Shown piece after piece: positions 52,633 through 62,088 of a DNA stretch of 64,000 nucleotides (its first letter is position 1; each line of letters opens with the position of its first letter). The stretch comes from Falsihalocynthiibacter halioticoli (GTDB taxonomy: Bacteria > Pseudomonadota > Alphaproteobacteria > Rhodobacterales > Rhodobacteraceae), in assembly GCF_025802015.1 (NCBI RefSeq), contig NZ_JAOYFC010000002.1, positions 682,001-746,000 on the forward strand, given 5' to 3'. Below the pieces are notes generated by a model. It was not told where the DNA came from and did no database searches. It was given only the letters and a program-made list of their open reading frames with translations. Made by a program: the position numbers and the translations under genes.

Positions 52633-53334
52633 CTACCTCTCAGGGAGACGCTGACGCAGGAGGGAAAGCAGGCGATCAGAATCGCAGCCGTAAGTGTATA
52701 TTCGGCATCCGTTTTTCCATTGCACTATGGCGCCAGGAACAAGGCGCGTCGTGTTGGTTCTTGTGACCATTACAATGCTGCCGATGATGTTGCGCGGGGC
52801 ATCGCTTCGATCAGCCCATCCCGGAACCTCGATCTGCTTGATCTCTGAGAATAACAATTCGGTGCCGACAGGAAGAAAACGAACTCTCTGGTCATCAACT
52901 CTGATCTCGCTAACGTTCCCGACCGTGCGTATCAAATACACGCCAATCATAACGGCAATCAGCGACTTCAAGACCTCCCAATGCGACAAATTCTGAATCC
53001 ATAAACCAAATACAAGAAGGCTGATCGCGCCTGAACATGCCATGAACCAGCCCAAGGCTGACACCAGCCGTCTCCGAACCGGAAATATGTGTTCCGTCTT
53101 GTCTGCCAATGCTCTATTCCCCTCATTTCTTTTGTAAGAGGAAACCCGCTCCTCGGGTCTGTTCCAAAACCTCTCGTGTATAGCGACAAAGCAGACCGTA
53201 TAGCTAAATGCTGCCACAAGTGCGGCTATAAATTCAAACAATTGTTGCGGGTTGTTGGCTATTTGATGATGAAAGACATACGTGCTTGAAACTGCTTTGG
53301 TCTGCGCGCTCAAGTTAAGGCCCGAGCTCGCCAA
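52633..53334 (-). CDS. Membrane protein with C-terminal PH-like domain
   Basis: A 233-residue protein. One hydrophobic helix around residues 35-52, two more at about 92-135 ('LVSALGWFMACSGAISLLVFGLW', 'LKSLIAVMIGVYLI'), then a soluble beta-rich part ('VSEIRVDDQRVRFLPVGTELLFSEIKQIEVPGW') resembling bacterial PH (bPH) domains. Start is TTG at 53334 and uncertain. Divergent from the coiled-coil protein gene. Function unknown. Confidence 0.6.
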   Translation of the reverse strand: MASSGLNLSAQTKAVSSTYVFHHQIANNPQQLFEFIAALVAAFSYTVCFVAIHERFWNRPEERVSSYKRNEGNRALADKTEHIFPVRRRLVSALGWFMACSGAISLLVFGLWIQNLSHWEVLKSLIAVMIGVYLIRTVGNVSEIRVDDQRVRFLPVGTELLFSEIKQIEVPGWADRSDAPRNIIGSIVMVTRTNTTRLVPGAIVQWKNGCRIYTYGCDSDRLLSLLRQRLPER

Positions 53335-53411
53335 ATGTCAGCATATTTGGTCGACAGATAGAGCAACGAAACTTACGGTGTTCTCAGCGTCGAATTAATC
53401 GAGGAAACAAG

Positions 53412-53867
53412 ATGTCAGAACCTGCATCCCGCCTGCGTCGAACAATTGTAAATCTACTTTTGGCAATGTTGAATGCCACACTTATTCTAGTCGCTCTTTG
53501 CTTATACTTGGAATTGCGCGTTCTACAGAAGGTGGACAATTTAACCGCCACATTCGCGAAAAATCTTGTGCATGTAGAGCCGCTCCAAGACTCGGTTCAA
53601 GTTCTCTCTTCCGAAGTTGCTGAATTGAAGACCGAACTCGTGGCATTGCGTGAGACACCCGGGAAACTGACAAGTGCTGCGCAGGAGGAGCTAGCGCTTC
53701 GTCTTGACTCCCTGAATGAGAAGGTGACGGCCGTGAAAACCAGTTTTGATGGTGTATTGCAGAACCCTGAAACCCTTGTTGCCGAAGTGGTAAATGCGGG
53801 CGCAGATGCTGCAGTCTCGGCTATCGCTGATTTACGCGGCTGTACGTTGCCGGAAAATCAAATGTAA
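53412..53867 (+). CDS. Membrane-anchored coiled-coil protein
   Basis: A 151-residue protein with good RBS (GAGGAAACAAG). One N-terminal TM helix (about 10-34, 'IVNLLLAMLNATLILVALCLYLEL') followed by a predicted coiled coil (about 50-120) rich in Leu/Glu/Lys and a C-terminal Ala-rich end with a single Cys. No family recognised; it may act as a spacer or scaffold. Confidence 0.6.
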   Translation: MSEPASRLRRTIVNLLLAMLNATLILVALCLYLELRVLQKVDNLTATFAKNLVHVEPLQDSVQVLSSEVAELKTELVALRETPGKLTSAAQEELALRLDSLNEKVTAVKTSFDGVLQNPETLVAEVVNAGADAAVSAIADLRGCTLPENQM

Positions 53868-54053
53868 TGAACGGCCGGCACTGAGTTACGGGCCGCCGTC
53901 TTTCCATATTGCCTTAGAATGGCTCTCTCTCTTCAGTTTGTTGTACTGGGACCAATAGCGAACACGTGAGTTTTTCACATCGCTCGCATATTGGCCCAGT
54001 AGATCGCAACACTCTGGCTGTGCGTTTTCTTACACTGAAAATGAGGAAAGGTT

Positions 54054-54743
54054 TCAGTCGTCTTCGGACAACAGTGCCTTCCAAATCACCGCACCGATCG
54101 CCGCACCAATTAGTGGAGCAACCCAGAACAACCAGAGTTGACCCATAGCCCCTGTTTCGGCGAAAAATACTGTCGCTGTCGAACGTGCGGGATTAACCGA
54201 AGTATTGGAGACTGGGATCGATATCAGGTGAATGAGCGTAAGGCCGAGACCAATGGCAATAGGAGCAAAGCCTGCTGGTGCGCGCGCCGATGTTGAGCCA
54301 AGGATAATAATCAGAAATGCTGCGGTAAGGACAACTTCAATGATGAGTACCGCGATCATGCTGTACCCTCCTGGCGATAGTTCGCCATAGCCGTTGGAAG
54401 CAAAACTTCCCGCCGCCCACTCAGGGCCGCCAGACGCAATAATATAAAGTATTGCAGCGGCAAATATGCCGCCGATGACTTGCACAATCCAATAGGGCAA
54501 AACTTCGCCCCAGGAGAAGCGCCCACCGACTGCCAGCCCAAGCGTAACAGCAGGGTTAAAATGGCCTCCGGAAATATGACCGACAGCAAAGGCCATCGTC
54601 AAAACCGTAAGGCCAAATGCCATGGAGACCCCGACAAAGCCGATGCCGAGCTCTGGGAACCCAGCGGCAAGCACAGCGCTACCGCACCCCCCAAACACCA
54701 GCCAAAATGTACCAAAGAATTCTGCAGAAAGTTTTTTAAGCAT
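54054..54743 (-). CDS. aqpZ: Aquaporin (AqpZ-type water channel)
   Basis: A 229-residue six-helix channel with both NPA motifs: NPA at 63-65 in 'GGHFNPAVTLGL' and 'SVNPARSTATVFF' later, plus AqpZ-like N terminus 'LSAEFFGTFWLVFGGCGSAVLAAGFPELGIGFVGVSMAFG'. The ATG at 54743 is chosen because relatives begin at this point; one 11 codons upstream is possible. Carries water; arsenite or glycerol transport not indicated. Confidence 0.93.
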   Translation of the reverse strand: MLKKLSAEFFGTFWLVFGGCGSAVLAAGFPELGIGFVGVSMAFGLTVLTMAFAVGHISGGHFNPAVTLGLAVGGRFSWGEVLPYWIVQVIGGIFAAAILYIIASGGPEWAAGSFASNGYGELSPGGYSMIAVLIIEVVLTAAFLIIILGSTSARAPAGFAPIAIGLGLTLIHLISIPVSNTSVNPARSTATVFFAETGAMGQLWLFWVAPLIGAAIGAVIWKALLSEDD

Positions 54744-55232
54744 ATCACAACCCAAAATTGAAACTGACATTATCAAATTCGTATTTCTTCTTATTCATCT
54801 TGGTACCACCTCGCTTAATAAGCAAGTCCTATGAATTAACAGGGCCCCTAGGCCCTATCTACGAAGGAGGAAAATTCGGGTGATTTGGACGGAAAATCTG
54901 ACTTTCCATCGAAAGAACATGTGTGTTCAATTCGTGCAGCGCAGCAGCTCCGAAGACAAACCATCGTTCTTGTTCTGTTGATATTGTCGCTAACAAAAGC
55001 AGCAACTGTTCTGGTCAGAGCGCAACCATTCAAGCGGATTGAGGAGTGTAATGCAGCGAAGGATGCAAGGAGGCGCAGCACCAATTCCGTAGCCAAGTCG
55101 CATGTCTGAATTTGGCTTACGCTACGGGCTAATATCCAGCGGAGAAATAGCTTTAACAGCTAGGATGGTGAGTGCTGGCTGGCGGCAACTGAAGACAGTC
55201 TCGCTTCAAGTGCCGCCAGCAGTAGTCGTCGG
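54744..55232. other. Intergenic stretch with remnants
   Basis: About 490 bp between the aquaporin and arylsulfatase genes. It holds a hairpin AGGGCC-CCTA-GGCCCT at 54841-54856, and an open frame from TTG 54885 to 55109 (74 codons) with a GGAGG about 14 bp upstream and one hydrophobic segment. Neither is convincing as a gene. Confidence 0.3.
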
Positions 55233-57584
55233 CTAAAGATCGAGAACGACGTTCACCTTCTCAAGCGTTCCAGGAAAATCGAAAGGCACGTGATAGTCTT
55301 CACTCACGGGCTCGCCTGCGTCGGAGCCTATGTCGAACGTCTCGTCCAGCGAAATGCGATAGCCCATTGTGCGCTCAACTCGACCTTCTCCTACGAGCTC
55401 GTCATTAACAAACAACTTGCCAGTGCCACCCAACCCGATTCCGCCGCCATCGTATTCAAACTCATAGCGGATCACGTGTTTGCCAGCGGGCAATGCCTCA
55501 CCTTCGATGTTGTACCGCTCCAAGTTCGCAACGTTGTAGGTATAGATAGGCTTACCATCGAGAATATAGAGCGCCCAACCGCCGAAGCGTCCTCCTTGTG
55601 TTACGAGCATACCATCCGTTTCGCCTTCTCCAATTTCGACGTGCGCGGTGATCGTGTGCGACTTATTCTTGAAATCAGGCGCTGTGCCTTCTGGTATGCG
55701 GGTCATGTTGTCGTAGTAGGTAAACTCTGAACGACCCTCGGTGAGACTTGGGCGCAGAGACACATCCAACCGATCAACTTTGTCATTATCGATCGGGAAG
55801 ACGTTGTACTTCGCAGCCTCGCCATAAAACAGGATCTGCATTTCCTTCAGCTTATCGGGGTTTGCAGCGGCGAGATCATTCGCCTGTGAGAAATCCTCAT
55901 CGATGTTATAGAGCTCCCAAGTCCAGTCATTGATGACATCGCTTTTCTGCGTGACGCTGACCCAAGGCGCTTCGGGTGGGGTGGTTGTCGCGACCCAACC
56001 ATCACTGTAAATCGCACGGTTACCCAACATCTCGAAATACTGCGTGCGTCTGGTCGAAGGCGCATTCTGATCATTGAATGCATAGACCATACTCGTCCCC
56101 TCAACCTCGGACTGCGCAACACCGTTGATAGAGGTCGGTGCCGGAAGGTTTGCCGCCTCGAGGATCGTTGGCATGATGTCGATCACATGATGGAACTGGT
56201 CTCGCACCTCGCCCTTGGCTTCGATCCCCTCTGGCCAACGAATGATCATCCCGTTTCGGGTTCCGCCAAAATGGCTCGCGATCTGCTTGGTCCATTGGAA
56301 AGGTGTGTTCATAGCGTGCGCCCAAGCAGACGGGAAGTGCCCAAACGTATTTGGCCCTCCTAACTCATCCATGCGCGCATATGTGTCCTCGAACGGCACC
56401 GCAATATTGTTAAAAAAGGTCATCTCGTTCAGTAGACCGTCTGGGCTGCCCTCTGCAGACGCACCATTATCTCCCATCAAATAAATGATCAGGGTGTTAT
56501 CCAATTCGCCGGTTTCGTCGACTGCATCAATGATCCTGTTGATTTGATGGTCCATGTGCGCCAATGCGCCAGCATAGACTTCCATCATCCGCGCATAGAG
56601 CTCTTTCTGTTGGTCGTTAAGTGAATCCCATGCTCGGAGTTGTTCGGGCCGCTCGGTGAGCACAGCAGTCTCAGGGATAATCCCCATGGCTTTCTGGCGC
56701 TCAAAGGTTTCTTGCCGCACCTGATCCCATCCCTGATCGAACTGACCTTTAAACTTGTCGATCCATTCCTGTGGCGCATGATGCGGCGCGTGGCTTGTAC
56801 CCGGTGCATAATAGACGAAGAACGGTTTATCTGGCGCAAGCGCGTGCTGCTCTCGGATGTAATTGATCGCACGATCCGCCATGTCGACATCAAGATGATA
56901 CTCTTCGGTGCTCGGGGGTTCGACAGGCTTGGTGCCGTCGAAAATGGCAGGCGTAAACTGGCTTGTGTCGCCACCTATGAAACCAAAGAATTGCTCAAAC
57001 CCGAGGCCAGTCGGCCAGAGATCGAAAGGTCCGGCTTGACTGGATTGCCAATCAGGAACGTTATGGTTCTTGCCATACCAAGCCGTATTGTAACCGTTGC
57101 CTTTAAGAATCTCGGCAATGGTTCCATTTTCCTTTGGCATTAAAGTGTTGTAACCGGGGAAACCGGTGCCGATCTCCATGATCACACCGGTTGCATTTGA
57201 GTGATGATTGCGGCCGGAAATCAACGCTGCACGCGTTGGAGAACAAAGCGCTGTGGTGTGCATTCGGGTAAAGAGCAAACCGTCTTCGGCCAATCTGTCA
57301 TATGCTTCGGTAGGAACAGGCCCCCCAAATGCTGTCGGCGCTCCAAAACCAACATCATCCGGCATAATCAATAAGACGTTGGGTGCACCTTCCGGTGCTG
57401 AAACCTGCTGTGGAAAGTCGAGTTCGGATTCCGCTGTTCGCAACCCGACGTGACCATTGAATGCAGTGTTCGGAATGGGCAAAACTGACCTGTTCCAAAG
57501 GTCATTGTTTTCCTCTTGTGCGGATGCTGAAACAGGGCAAAATGCCACCGTTGCGGAAATCGCTAGAACCATTACACGTCTCAT
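55233..57584 (-). CDS. Arylsulfatase, formylglycine-type
   Basis: A 783-residue exported sulfatase. Signal peptide MRRVMVLAISATVAFCPVSASA. The formylglycine motif is C114-S-P-T-R ('TALCSPTRAALISGR'), which must be converted by a formylglycine-generating enzyme or anSME encoded elsewhere. Metal-binding 'IMPDDVGFGAP' (D76, D77) and 'YLMGDNGASAEG' are present, and 'YYAPGTSHAPHHAPQEW' further on. The C-terminal ~200 residues form a beta domain. It probably desulfates algal polysaccharides or aryl sulfates; no sulfatase-maturase or sulfate importer is next to it. Confidence 0.93.
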   Translation of the reverse strand: MRRVMVLAISATVAFCPVSASAQEENNDLWNRSVLPIPNTAFNGHVGLRTAESELDFPQQVSAPEGAPNVLLIMPDDVGFGAPTAFGGPVPTEAYDRLAEDGLLFTRMHTTALCSPTRAALISGRNHHSNATGVIMEIGTGFPGYNTLMPKENGTIAEILKGNGYNTAWYGKNHNVPDWQSSQAGPFDLWPTGLGFEQFFGFIGGDTSQFTPAIFDGTKPVEPPSTEEYHLDVDMADRAINYIREQHALAPDKPFFVYYAPGTSHAPHHAPQEWIDKFKGQFDQGWDQVRQETFERQKAMGIIPETAVLTERPEQLRAWDSLNDQQKELYARMMEVYAGALAHMDHQINRIIDAVDETGELDNTLIIYLMGDNGASAEGSPDGLLNEMTFFNNIAVPFEDTYARMDELGGPNTFGHFPSAWAHAMNTPFQWTKQIASHFGGTRNGMIIRWPEGIEAKGEVRDQFHHVIDIMPTILEAANLPAPTSINGVAQSEVEGTSMVYAFNDQNAPSTRRTQYFEMLGNRAIYSDGWVATTTPPEAPWVSVTQKSDVINDWTWELYNIDEDFSQANDLAAANPDKLKEMQILFYGEAAKYNVFPIDNDKVDRLDVSLRPSLTEGRSEFTYYDNMTRIPEGTAPDFKNKSHTITAHVEIGEGETDGMLVTQGGRFGGWALYILDGKPIYTYNVANLERYNIEGEALPAGKHVIRYEFEYDGGGIGLGGTGKLFVNDELVGEGRVERTMGYRISLDETFDIGSDAGEPVSEDYHVPFDFPGTLEKVNVVLDL

Positions 57585-57987
57585 GGCTTCCTCCCAAATA
57601 ACTTCAACTGAAAATATGATCGACTTTTTTTCACTATAACTAAAACGTTCTCAAAAGCTACTCCCAAACAGTTTGCTGCGCCTCATATCGGTAGCAACTA
57701 GGCTCCAATTGATCCGCTTGATTATTTCCTGATTAGCCTCATTGACGATGCATTGACCCATTCAATGACCGCAATGTGTCGATTTATCTATGGATTAGAA
57801 GCAATGACCAATGCATGGCAAAACCGCATAAGAAAAACCGAAAAGCTCTTGCCTCGAGATTTGAAAGGAAATCGTTGAGGCCTAATCCTTAAGCCGTTCC
57901 ATCACAGTACAAGAGAAGACTTTAGCGAATTCGCAGATTGCTCAACAGCGATTGACTGATCGTCAATACATCAATACATCATGAATT
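57585..57987. promoter_or_regulatory. Divergent intergenic region upstream of arsR and the arylsulfatase
   Basis: About 400 bp without a gene. A hairpin CATTGA-CCCAT-TCAATG occurs at 57751-57767, and an inverted repeat ATTGAC-TGATC-GTCAAT at 57951-57967, followed by the direct repeat CAATACATCAATACATC. The latter lies just before arsR and is listed separately. Confidence 0.5.
57951..57967. promoter_or_regulatory. Inverted repeat, candidate ArsR operator
   Basis: ATTGAC-TGATC-GTCAAT, a perfect 6-bp inverted repeat with 5-bp spacer, ends 20 bp before the arsR start codon. ArsR-family repressors bind such dyads overlapping their own promoter. Confidence 0.5.
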
Positions 57988-58320
57988 ATGGATAAGTTAC
58001 GTGCTCTCGACGCCTTTGCGGCCCTTAGCCAGCCAACCCGACTCGACGCGTTCTGTCTCCTCATAAAAGCTGGGGATGTGGGTATTTCAGCCGGCGACAT
58101 CAGTGACTCTCTAGGCGTTCGCCAGAATACGATGTCATCCAACCTGACCGTCCTGACTCGCTCTGGTCTAATCCGAAATAAAAGGGAAGGCCGAAGTATT
58201 CGATACTTCGCCGACATGGATGGCTTACGCGGCCTATTGGTTTTCCTTATGGAAGATTGCTGCGGAGGACGTTCTGACCGGTGCCAACCTATTATCAATG
58301 AACTTGCCTGTGACCGCTAA
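57988..58320 (+). CDS. arsR: ArsR-family arsenic-responsive repressor
   Basis: A 110-residue winged-helix repressor ('ALSQPTRLDAFCLLIKAG', 'ISAGDISDSLGVRQNTMSSNLTVLTRSGLIRNKREGRSIRYF'). The probable As(III) ligands are C91, C92 and C99 near the C terminus, the layout of the Acidithiobacillus-type ArsR (CC-x5/6-C) and not the CxC in helix 3 of the plasmid type. Released from DNA by arsenite, it would induce acr3, which starts 10 bp downstream. Confidence 0.9.
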   Translation: MDKLRALDAFAALSQPTRLDAFCLLIKAGDVGISAGDISDSLGVRQNTMSSNLTVLTRSGLIRNKREGRSIRYFADMDGLRGLLVFLMEDCCGGRSDRCQPIINELACDR

Positions 58321-58330
58321 GGAGGCTGAC

Positions 58331-59398
58331 ATGACTGATACTTCTCTTTCCTCTACGAACGGCTTGGGAACCTTTGAACGCTGGCTTTCTTTATGGGTGG
58401 CGCTTGCCATTGGAGCGGGGGTACTTTTGGGCAATCTCTTTCCCGACCTTTTTGCGGCCCTTGCGGCGTTGGAGGTCGCTTCGGTTAACTTTCCCGTGGC
58501 GGTGCTGATCTGGGCAATGATTTATCCAATGATGGTCGGCGTGGATTTCGGCGCGCTGCGGCAAGTGGGTGACAAGCCAAAAGGGCTGGTTGTGACACTT
58601 GTGGTAAATTGGCTTATTAAGCCCTTTACCATGGCGGCTCTCGGCGTGCTGTTCTTTGAATATGTCTTCGCTGGGCTGATCCCCCCCGACGACGCGCAGG
58701 CCTATCTCGCTGGGGTCATTCTGCTGGGGGCTGCACCTTGCACGGCAATGGTTTTTGTATGGTCGAACCTCACACGCGGCGATGCAACCTACACCCTGGT
58801 ACAGGTCAGCGTGAACGATGTGATCATGGTCTTTGCCTTCGCGCCAATCGTAGCATTCCTGCTGGGGGTAACGGACATCGTAGTGCCATGGGACACGTTG
58901 TTGTTGTCAGTTGGCCTCTACGTCCTGCTGCCATTGATCGCTGGTTACCTGACACGCCGAAATCTTGTCGCGAAGGGCGGCGAAGCCTCAGTCGATGCGT
59001 TTAAATCACGCGTGCAGCCGTTTTCGATCATCGGGTTGCTTGTGATGGTGGTGCTGCTGTTTGGCTTTCAAGGAGAGGTAATCCTCGAGCGTCCTCTTAT
59101 AATCGCGATGATCGCAGTGCCATTGCTGATCCAGTCCTATGGAATTTTTTTCATGGCCTACGGAGCCGCGCGGGCCTGGGGCATTCCCTTCAACGTTGCA
59201 GCGCCATGCGCGATGATCGGCACGTCTAACTTCTTCGAATTGGCCGTCGCCGTCGCTATCAGTTTGTTCGGCTTGGGGTCGGGCGCTGCCCTCGCCACGG
59301 TCGTCGGCGTCCTCGTTGAGGTGCCTGTTATGCTCTCGCTCGTTGCCTTCGCCAACAAGACGCAACATTGGTTTCCAAAGGAAGGTGGCGCGCCGTAA
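58331..59398 (+). CDS. acr3: Arsenite efflux transporter, ACR3 type
   Basis: A 355-residue membrane protein with about ten helices. Conserved Cys137 in 'GAAPCTAMVFVWS' is the essential Cys of ACR3 transporters; 'SVNDVIMVFAFAPI' follows. The ATG at 58331 has GGAGG directly before and is preferred over frames starting inside arsR. It exports As(III) using the membrane potential. No arsenate reductase (arsC) gene lies next to it in the window. Confidence 0.93.
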   Translation: MTDTSLSSTNGLGTFERWLSLWVALAIGAGVLLGNLFPDLFAALAALEVASVNFPVAVLIWAMIYPMMVGVDFGALRQVGDKPKGLVVTLVVNWLIKPFTMAALGVLFFEYVFAGLIPPDDAQAYLAGVILLGAAPCTAMVFVWSNLTRGDATYTLVQVSVNDVIMVFAFAPIVAFLLGVTDIVVPWDTLLLSVGLYVLLPLIAGYLTRRNLVAKGGEASVDAFKSRVQPFSIIGLLVMVVLLFGFQGEVILERPLIIAMIAVPLLIQSYGIFFMAYGAARAWGIPFNVAAPCAMIGTSNFFELAVAVAISLFGLGSGAALATVVGVLVEVPVMLSLVAFANKTQHWFPKEGGAP

Positions 59399-60287
59399 TA
59401 TCATCAACTATCGCACACCTTTATAACTGAATCTCCTGACCCCAAAATTTCACTAGGCCTTGCGGGCATTGCCGATCCTTTCGGCGTGCTGGAGCACTAT
59501 AGGTTTGCGTTGAATCTCGCGTTCTTCGTTCGAATAACTTCCTCCCTCCAGGGTCAGGGTGTCTACTGGAAGTGCCCTAAGAGACCGCACAAATTTACAG
59601 ACACTCGTAACTACACCTACCGAGACAGCTTGAGGCCACCCAAGCGCCTTGAGACTAAGGATTAGAGTCTACCGACCGTAACCCGAGTAGAGGGCATTCG
59701 CATCAGAGAAGCATTTGGAGTTGCTGACCATACATTTGTGGGGCTTTGTCGTGATTGTTCTTTTCTATGGCTTTACCTAGACAAAGCAGAACAATTACCT
59801 TCACCCATAACTACGCAACCTCACCTGCGGGAACACTGTGTCTCTTTAAAATCAAAACACACTGTGCTGCTGGCTTAAGATACAAACTTTATAAGAGAAC
59901 CAGTTCGAAGATTTCCAGCCCGTCTCTATGCGCGCGCGAAGATGAGATGTTCTTTCTTCTAAGGTTTTGACTAAGATGTAGAGCGTTTCGAAATTACGAC
60001 AGCACAATTCTTAAAATCGTTTACAGTGTCCGCGCGCGCAGAAGCGTCAATTGCGAGAATACTAATCGTTGACCATGAACAAATGAATGCTAGTGAGCTC
60101 AATCGAAGATTTTCTTAGGTATTCGCTACTCGGCGCACTGCTATAAAGCATCGCCTGTCGAGGTGTGCACAACAATTGACTATAATGCAACAGTGCCTCA
60201 AAAAACCCTTTCAACCATCCTAGCAAATTAGCAAAGAAACGTTCATTCTCGCCGCACAATAGCAATTGGGAATTAGGCGGGTTGGAT
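59399..60287. other. Gene-free stretch in the accessory region
   Basis: About 890 bp. I see a spaced inverted pair CCTGACCC (59434) / GGGTCAGG (59555), which could be ends of a decayed insertion sequence, but no coding remnant. Several short frames are not supported by RBS or composition. Confidence 0.35.
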
Positions 60288-60881
60288 ATGCACTTAGCAA
60301 TGTCTCGGGTTCACACTAAGGGCCGTCGTTACACGGTAATTGCGGCGTTAGGGGCCGTTGCTTTGATATCGGGTTGCAGTTCGCCTGGTGAAGAAAGCTT
60401 CAACCGGTCCTCGGAATTCAGAGATATTGCAGCGGAAACTGACCTGACAGCGCCGAGTGACATCAGCAACCTTCAGGGGAAAGCAACATATACTGGCGTT
60501 GCAGAGGCTGATTTCGGAGGGTTTAGTGGGACTGCTGATGCAAAGCTCGTTGCTGATTTTGATTCTCAAGAAATCGAGGGCAGTCTGACTTCATGGAAGG
60601 ATCTCGACCCGATCAACCACACTCTTCGCGGTCAGATTGATTTGTCAAATGGTCAAATCGCCGATGACGGTAGTTTCACATCACAGATGGCGGGTAATAT
60701 TGAACGCAATGCCGCTGGTTCTACCGACACGCCTGATCTGAGAGTCTTTCAAGGTAGTGCATCTGGTCAGATTTACGACTCAGTCACTGGAGCGACTGCC
60801 AGTCATTTGAATGGTTCATTTAATGGCGTTGGTGTTAACGGAAGTTTTAATGTTGATGGAGAATTTGTAGCTCGCCAATAA
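60288..60881 (+). CDS. TbpB-like surface lipoprotein (transferrin-binding-protein-like barrel)
   Basis: A 197-residue lipoprotein. After a basic N terminus and hydrophobic stretch, the lipobox is L-I-S-G-C. The mature part is Gly/Ser/Thr-rich with alternating beta-strand pattern: 'GVAEADFGGFSGTADAKLVADFDSQEIEGSLT' and 'GSASGQIYDSVTGATASHLNGSFNGVGVNGSFNVDGEF', the pattern of the TbpB barrel domain that ends in a 'G.F.a' strand. It is likely exposed on the cell surface by the convergent Slam-like protein. Ligand unknown (iron, heme or metal carrier are the usual types). ATG at 60288 follows AGGCGGG; a later ATG (60300) is also possible. Confidence 0.7.
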   Translation: MHLAMSRVHTKGRRYTVIAALGAVALISGCSSPGEESFNRSSEFRDIAAETDLTAPSDISNLQGKATYTGVAEADFGGFSGTADAKLVADFDSQEIEGSLTSWKDLDPINHTLRGQIDLSNGQIADDGSFTSQMAGNIERNAAGSTDTPDLRVFQGSASGQIYDSVTGATASHLNGSFNGVGVNGSFNVDGEFVARQ

Positions 60882-60887
60882 GTATAA

Positions 60888-60915
60888 CAATAGCAGGGTG
60901 TGAACCCTGCTATTG
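60888..60915. terminator. Perfect 12-bp hairpin between convergent genes
   Basis: CAATAGCAGGGT and ACCCTGCTATTG pair perfectly around a GTGA loop, 7 bp after the lipoprotein stop. No U-tract follows, so it could act as a weak intrinsic terminator or RNA-end stabiliser in both directions. Confidence 0.65.
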
Positions 60916-61023
60916 CGGCTAAACAGAAAGTTGGCCTTTCATATCGTTAGTAATTTCGACACCGCAAAAAATAAAATCCGGCAGCCGACGAGAAGGCCAA
61001 CGGGATACTTCAGCCAGCTGGCT

Positions 61024-62088
61024 TCAAAAGCGCCAAGATTTTAGATTAATCGCAAACAAGATTTGGTTGTCTTGGTAGAGATCGATGTTCGAGTTGGTAA
61101 CTTGGTAGCCAAAACTTGCAATAATGCGTTCATTTACTGGTCGCCTTAACATTATCGTATATGTATCATCTGTCCTTGGCTGCCCGAAATGCGAACTACC
61201 GCCTGCTCGGCTGTAATTCAGCAAAACTGAAGTCGTCTTTCCATATATTGGCCGCGTAAAAGCGAAGGTAGCTGCGTTTAGAGTTGTGTGGCGCTGGTGT
61301 ATGTGTTCCCCCCAGCGAATGCCGGTTCGAATAACGCCGACTCCGCGAACGGCGCTCAACAGGCTGAAAGCGACTTTCGACTTAGAATAATCCTCACGAA
61401 AACCTCTCTCGAGAGCGATACTTGCTTCGTGATGCCCTATGGCAGATGAAAACATCTGGCTTCCACGGGTTGAAAGGAATTTTTCTCCGGTTTCATATTT
61501 TTTCCTTAGGTGGCGATAACCACCGCAACTATTAATCCAAGTCCATCTCGCGATATGAGCTTGCCAACAAGTGTTGGCGTTGATGGTGATTTTATCCAGA
61601 TTGTGCTCTGGTGCATATTCATAACTCGCAGCGACTTTAAATGTAGCAATTTGCTTGGGTGCGATACTAAATCTACTGTAAGCAGACGCAGCCACTCCCA
61701 AAGTTATGCCCTTCTTCGCGACACTATCTTGATCAACAACGAAGAGTAAGTCACCAACAGAGAACTTAGATTTGGGTATTCCGTTGTTCAGATTGTTATC
61801 ATAACCAACAAGAGGCCCGATTGTGTATTCCGTCATTAACTTTTTTGGGGGTTCTCCCTTTCGGTGTGCTAACCCGTCAAGTTTCATGAAATTTTCAAGG
61901 TATTGCTCAGAGCCCTTGGGACGCGCTTTAACGAGAGAATAGTACGCTAGCTTTTCGGACCCAGAGATCATTGAAAGCGGCCAAATAATTGCATCAGAGC
62001 GCGGCCATACAACGGCATCAGAACTAAGGGCTGGTGCAGCAAATAGGCCTAAAGTAAGCACACAAAAAAGGAAGTTTTTGGGATTCAA
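61024..62088 (-). CDS. Slam-like outer-membrane beta-barrel protein (DUF560 type), short form
   Basis: A 354-residue exported protein (signal MNPKNFLFCVLTLGLFAAPALS). The residues from about 105 on read as an outer-membrane barrel of the surface lipoprotein assembly modulator kind: 'YTIGPLVGYDNNLNNGIPKSKF', 'GVAASAYSRFSI', 'CWQAHIARWTWINSCGGYRHL', and the C-terminal strands 'IIASFGYQVTNSNIDLYQDNQILFAINLKSWRF' with terminal Phe (compare the Slam 'SxIxLYDYDR' ending). Typical Slams have an additional TPR domain before the barrel; here only ~80 residues stand in its place. Convergent to the TbpB-like lipoprotein, as in known Slam-substrate pairs. Confidence 0.7.
   Translation of the reverse strand: MNPKNFLFCVLTLGLFAAPALSSDAVVWPRSDAIIWPLSMISGSEKLAYYSLVKARPKGSEQYLENFMKLDGLAHRKGEPPKKLMTEYTIGPLVGYDNNLNNGIPKSKFSVGDLLFVVDQDSVAKKGITLGVAASAYSRFSIAPKQIATFKVAASYEYAPEHNLDKITINANTCWQAHIARWTWINSCGGYRHLRKKYETGEKFLSTRGSQMFSSAIGHHEASIALERGFREDYSKSKVAFSLLSAVRGVGVIRTGIRWGEHIHQRHTTLNAATFAFTRPIYGKTTSVLLNYSRAGGSSHFGQPRTDDTYTIMLRRPVNERIIASFGYQVTNSNIDLYQDNQILFAINLKSWRF

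Noticed and set aside
59434..59562. CCTGACCC/GGGTCAGG spaced pair as insertion sequence ends
   Set aside because: Only eight bases match at a spacing of about 110 bp and there is no transposase remnant between them.
59755..59970. Plus-strand 71-codon frame
   Set aside because: No RBS, no family resemblance, low-complexity codon usage; probably chance.
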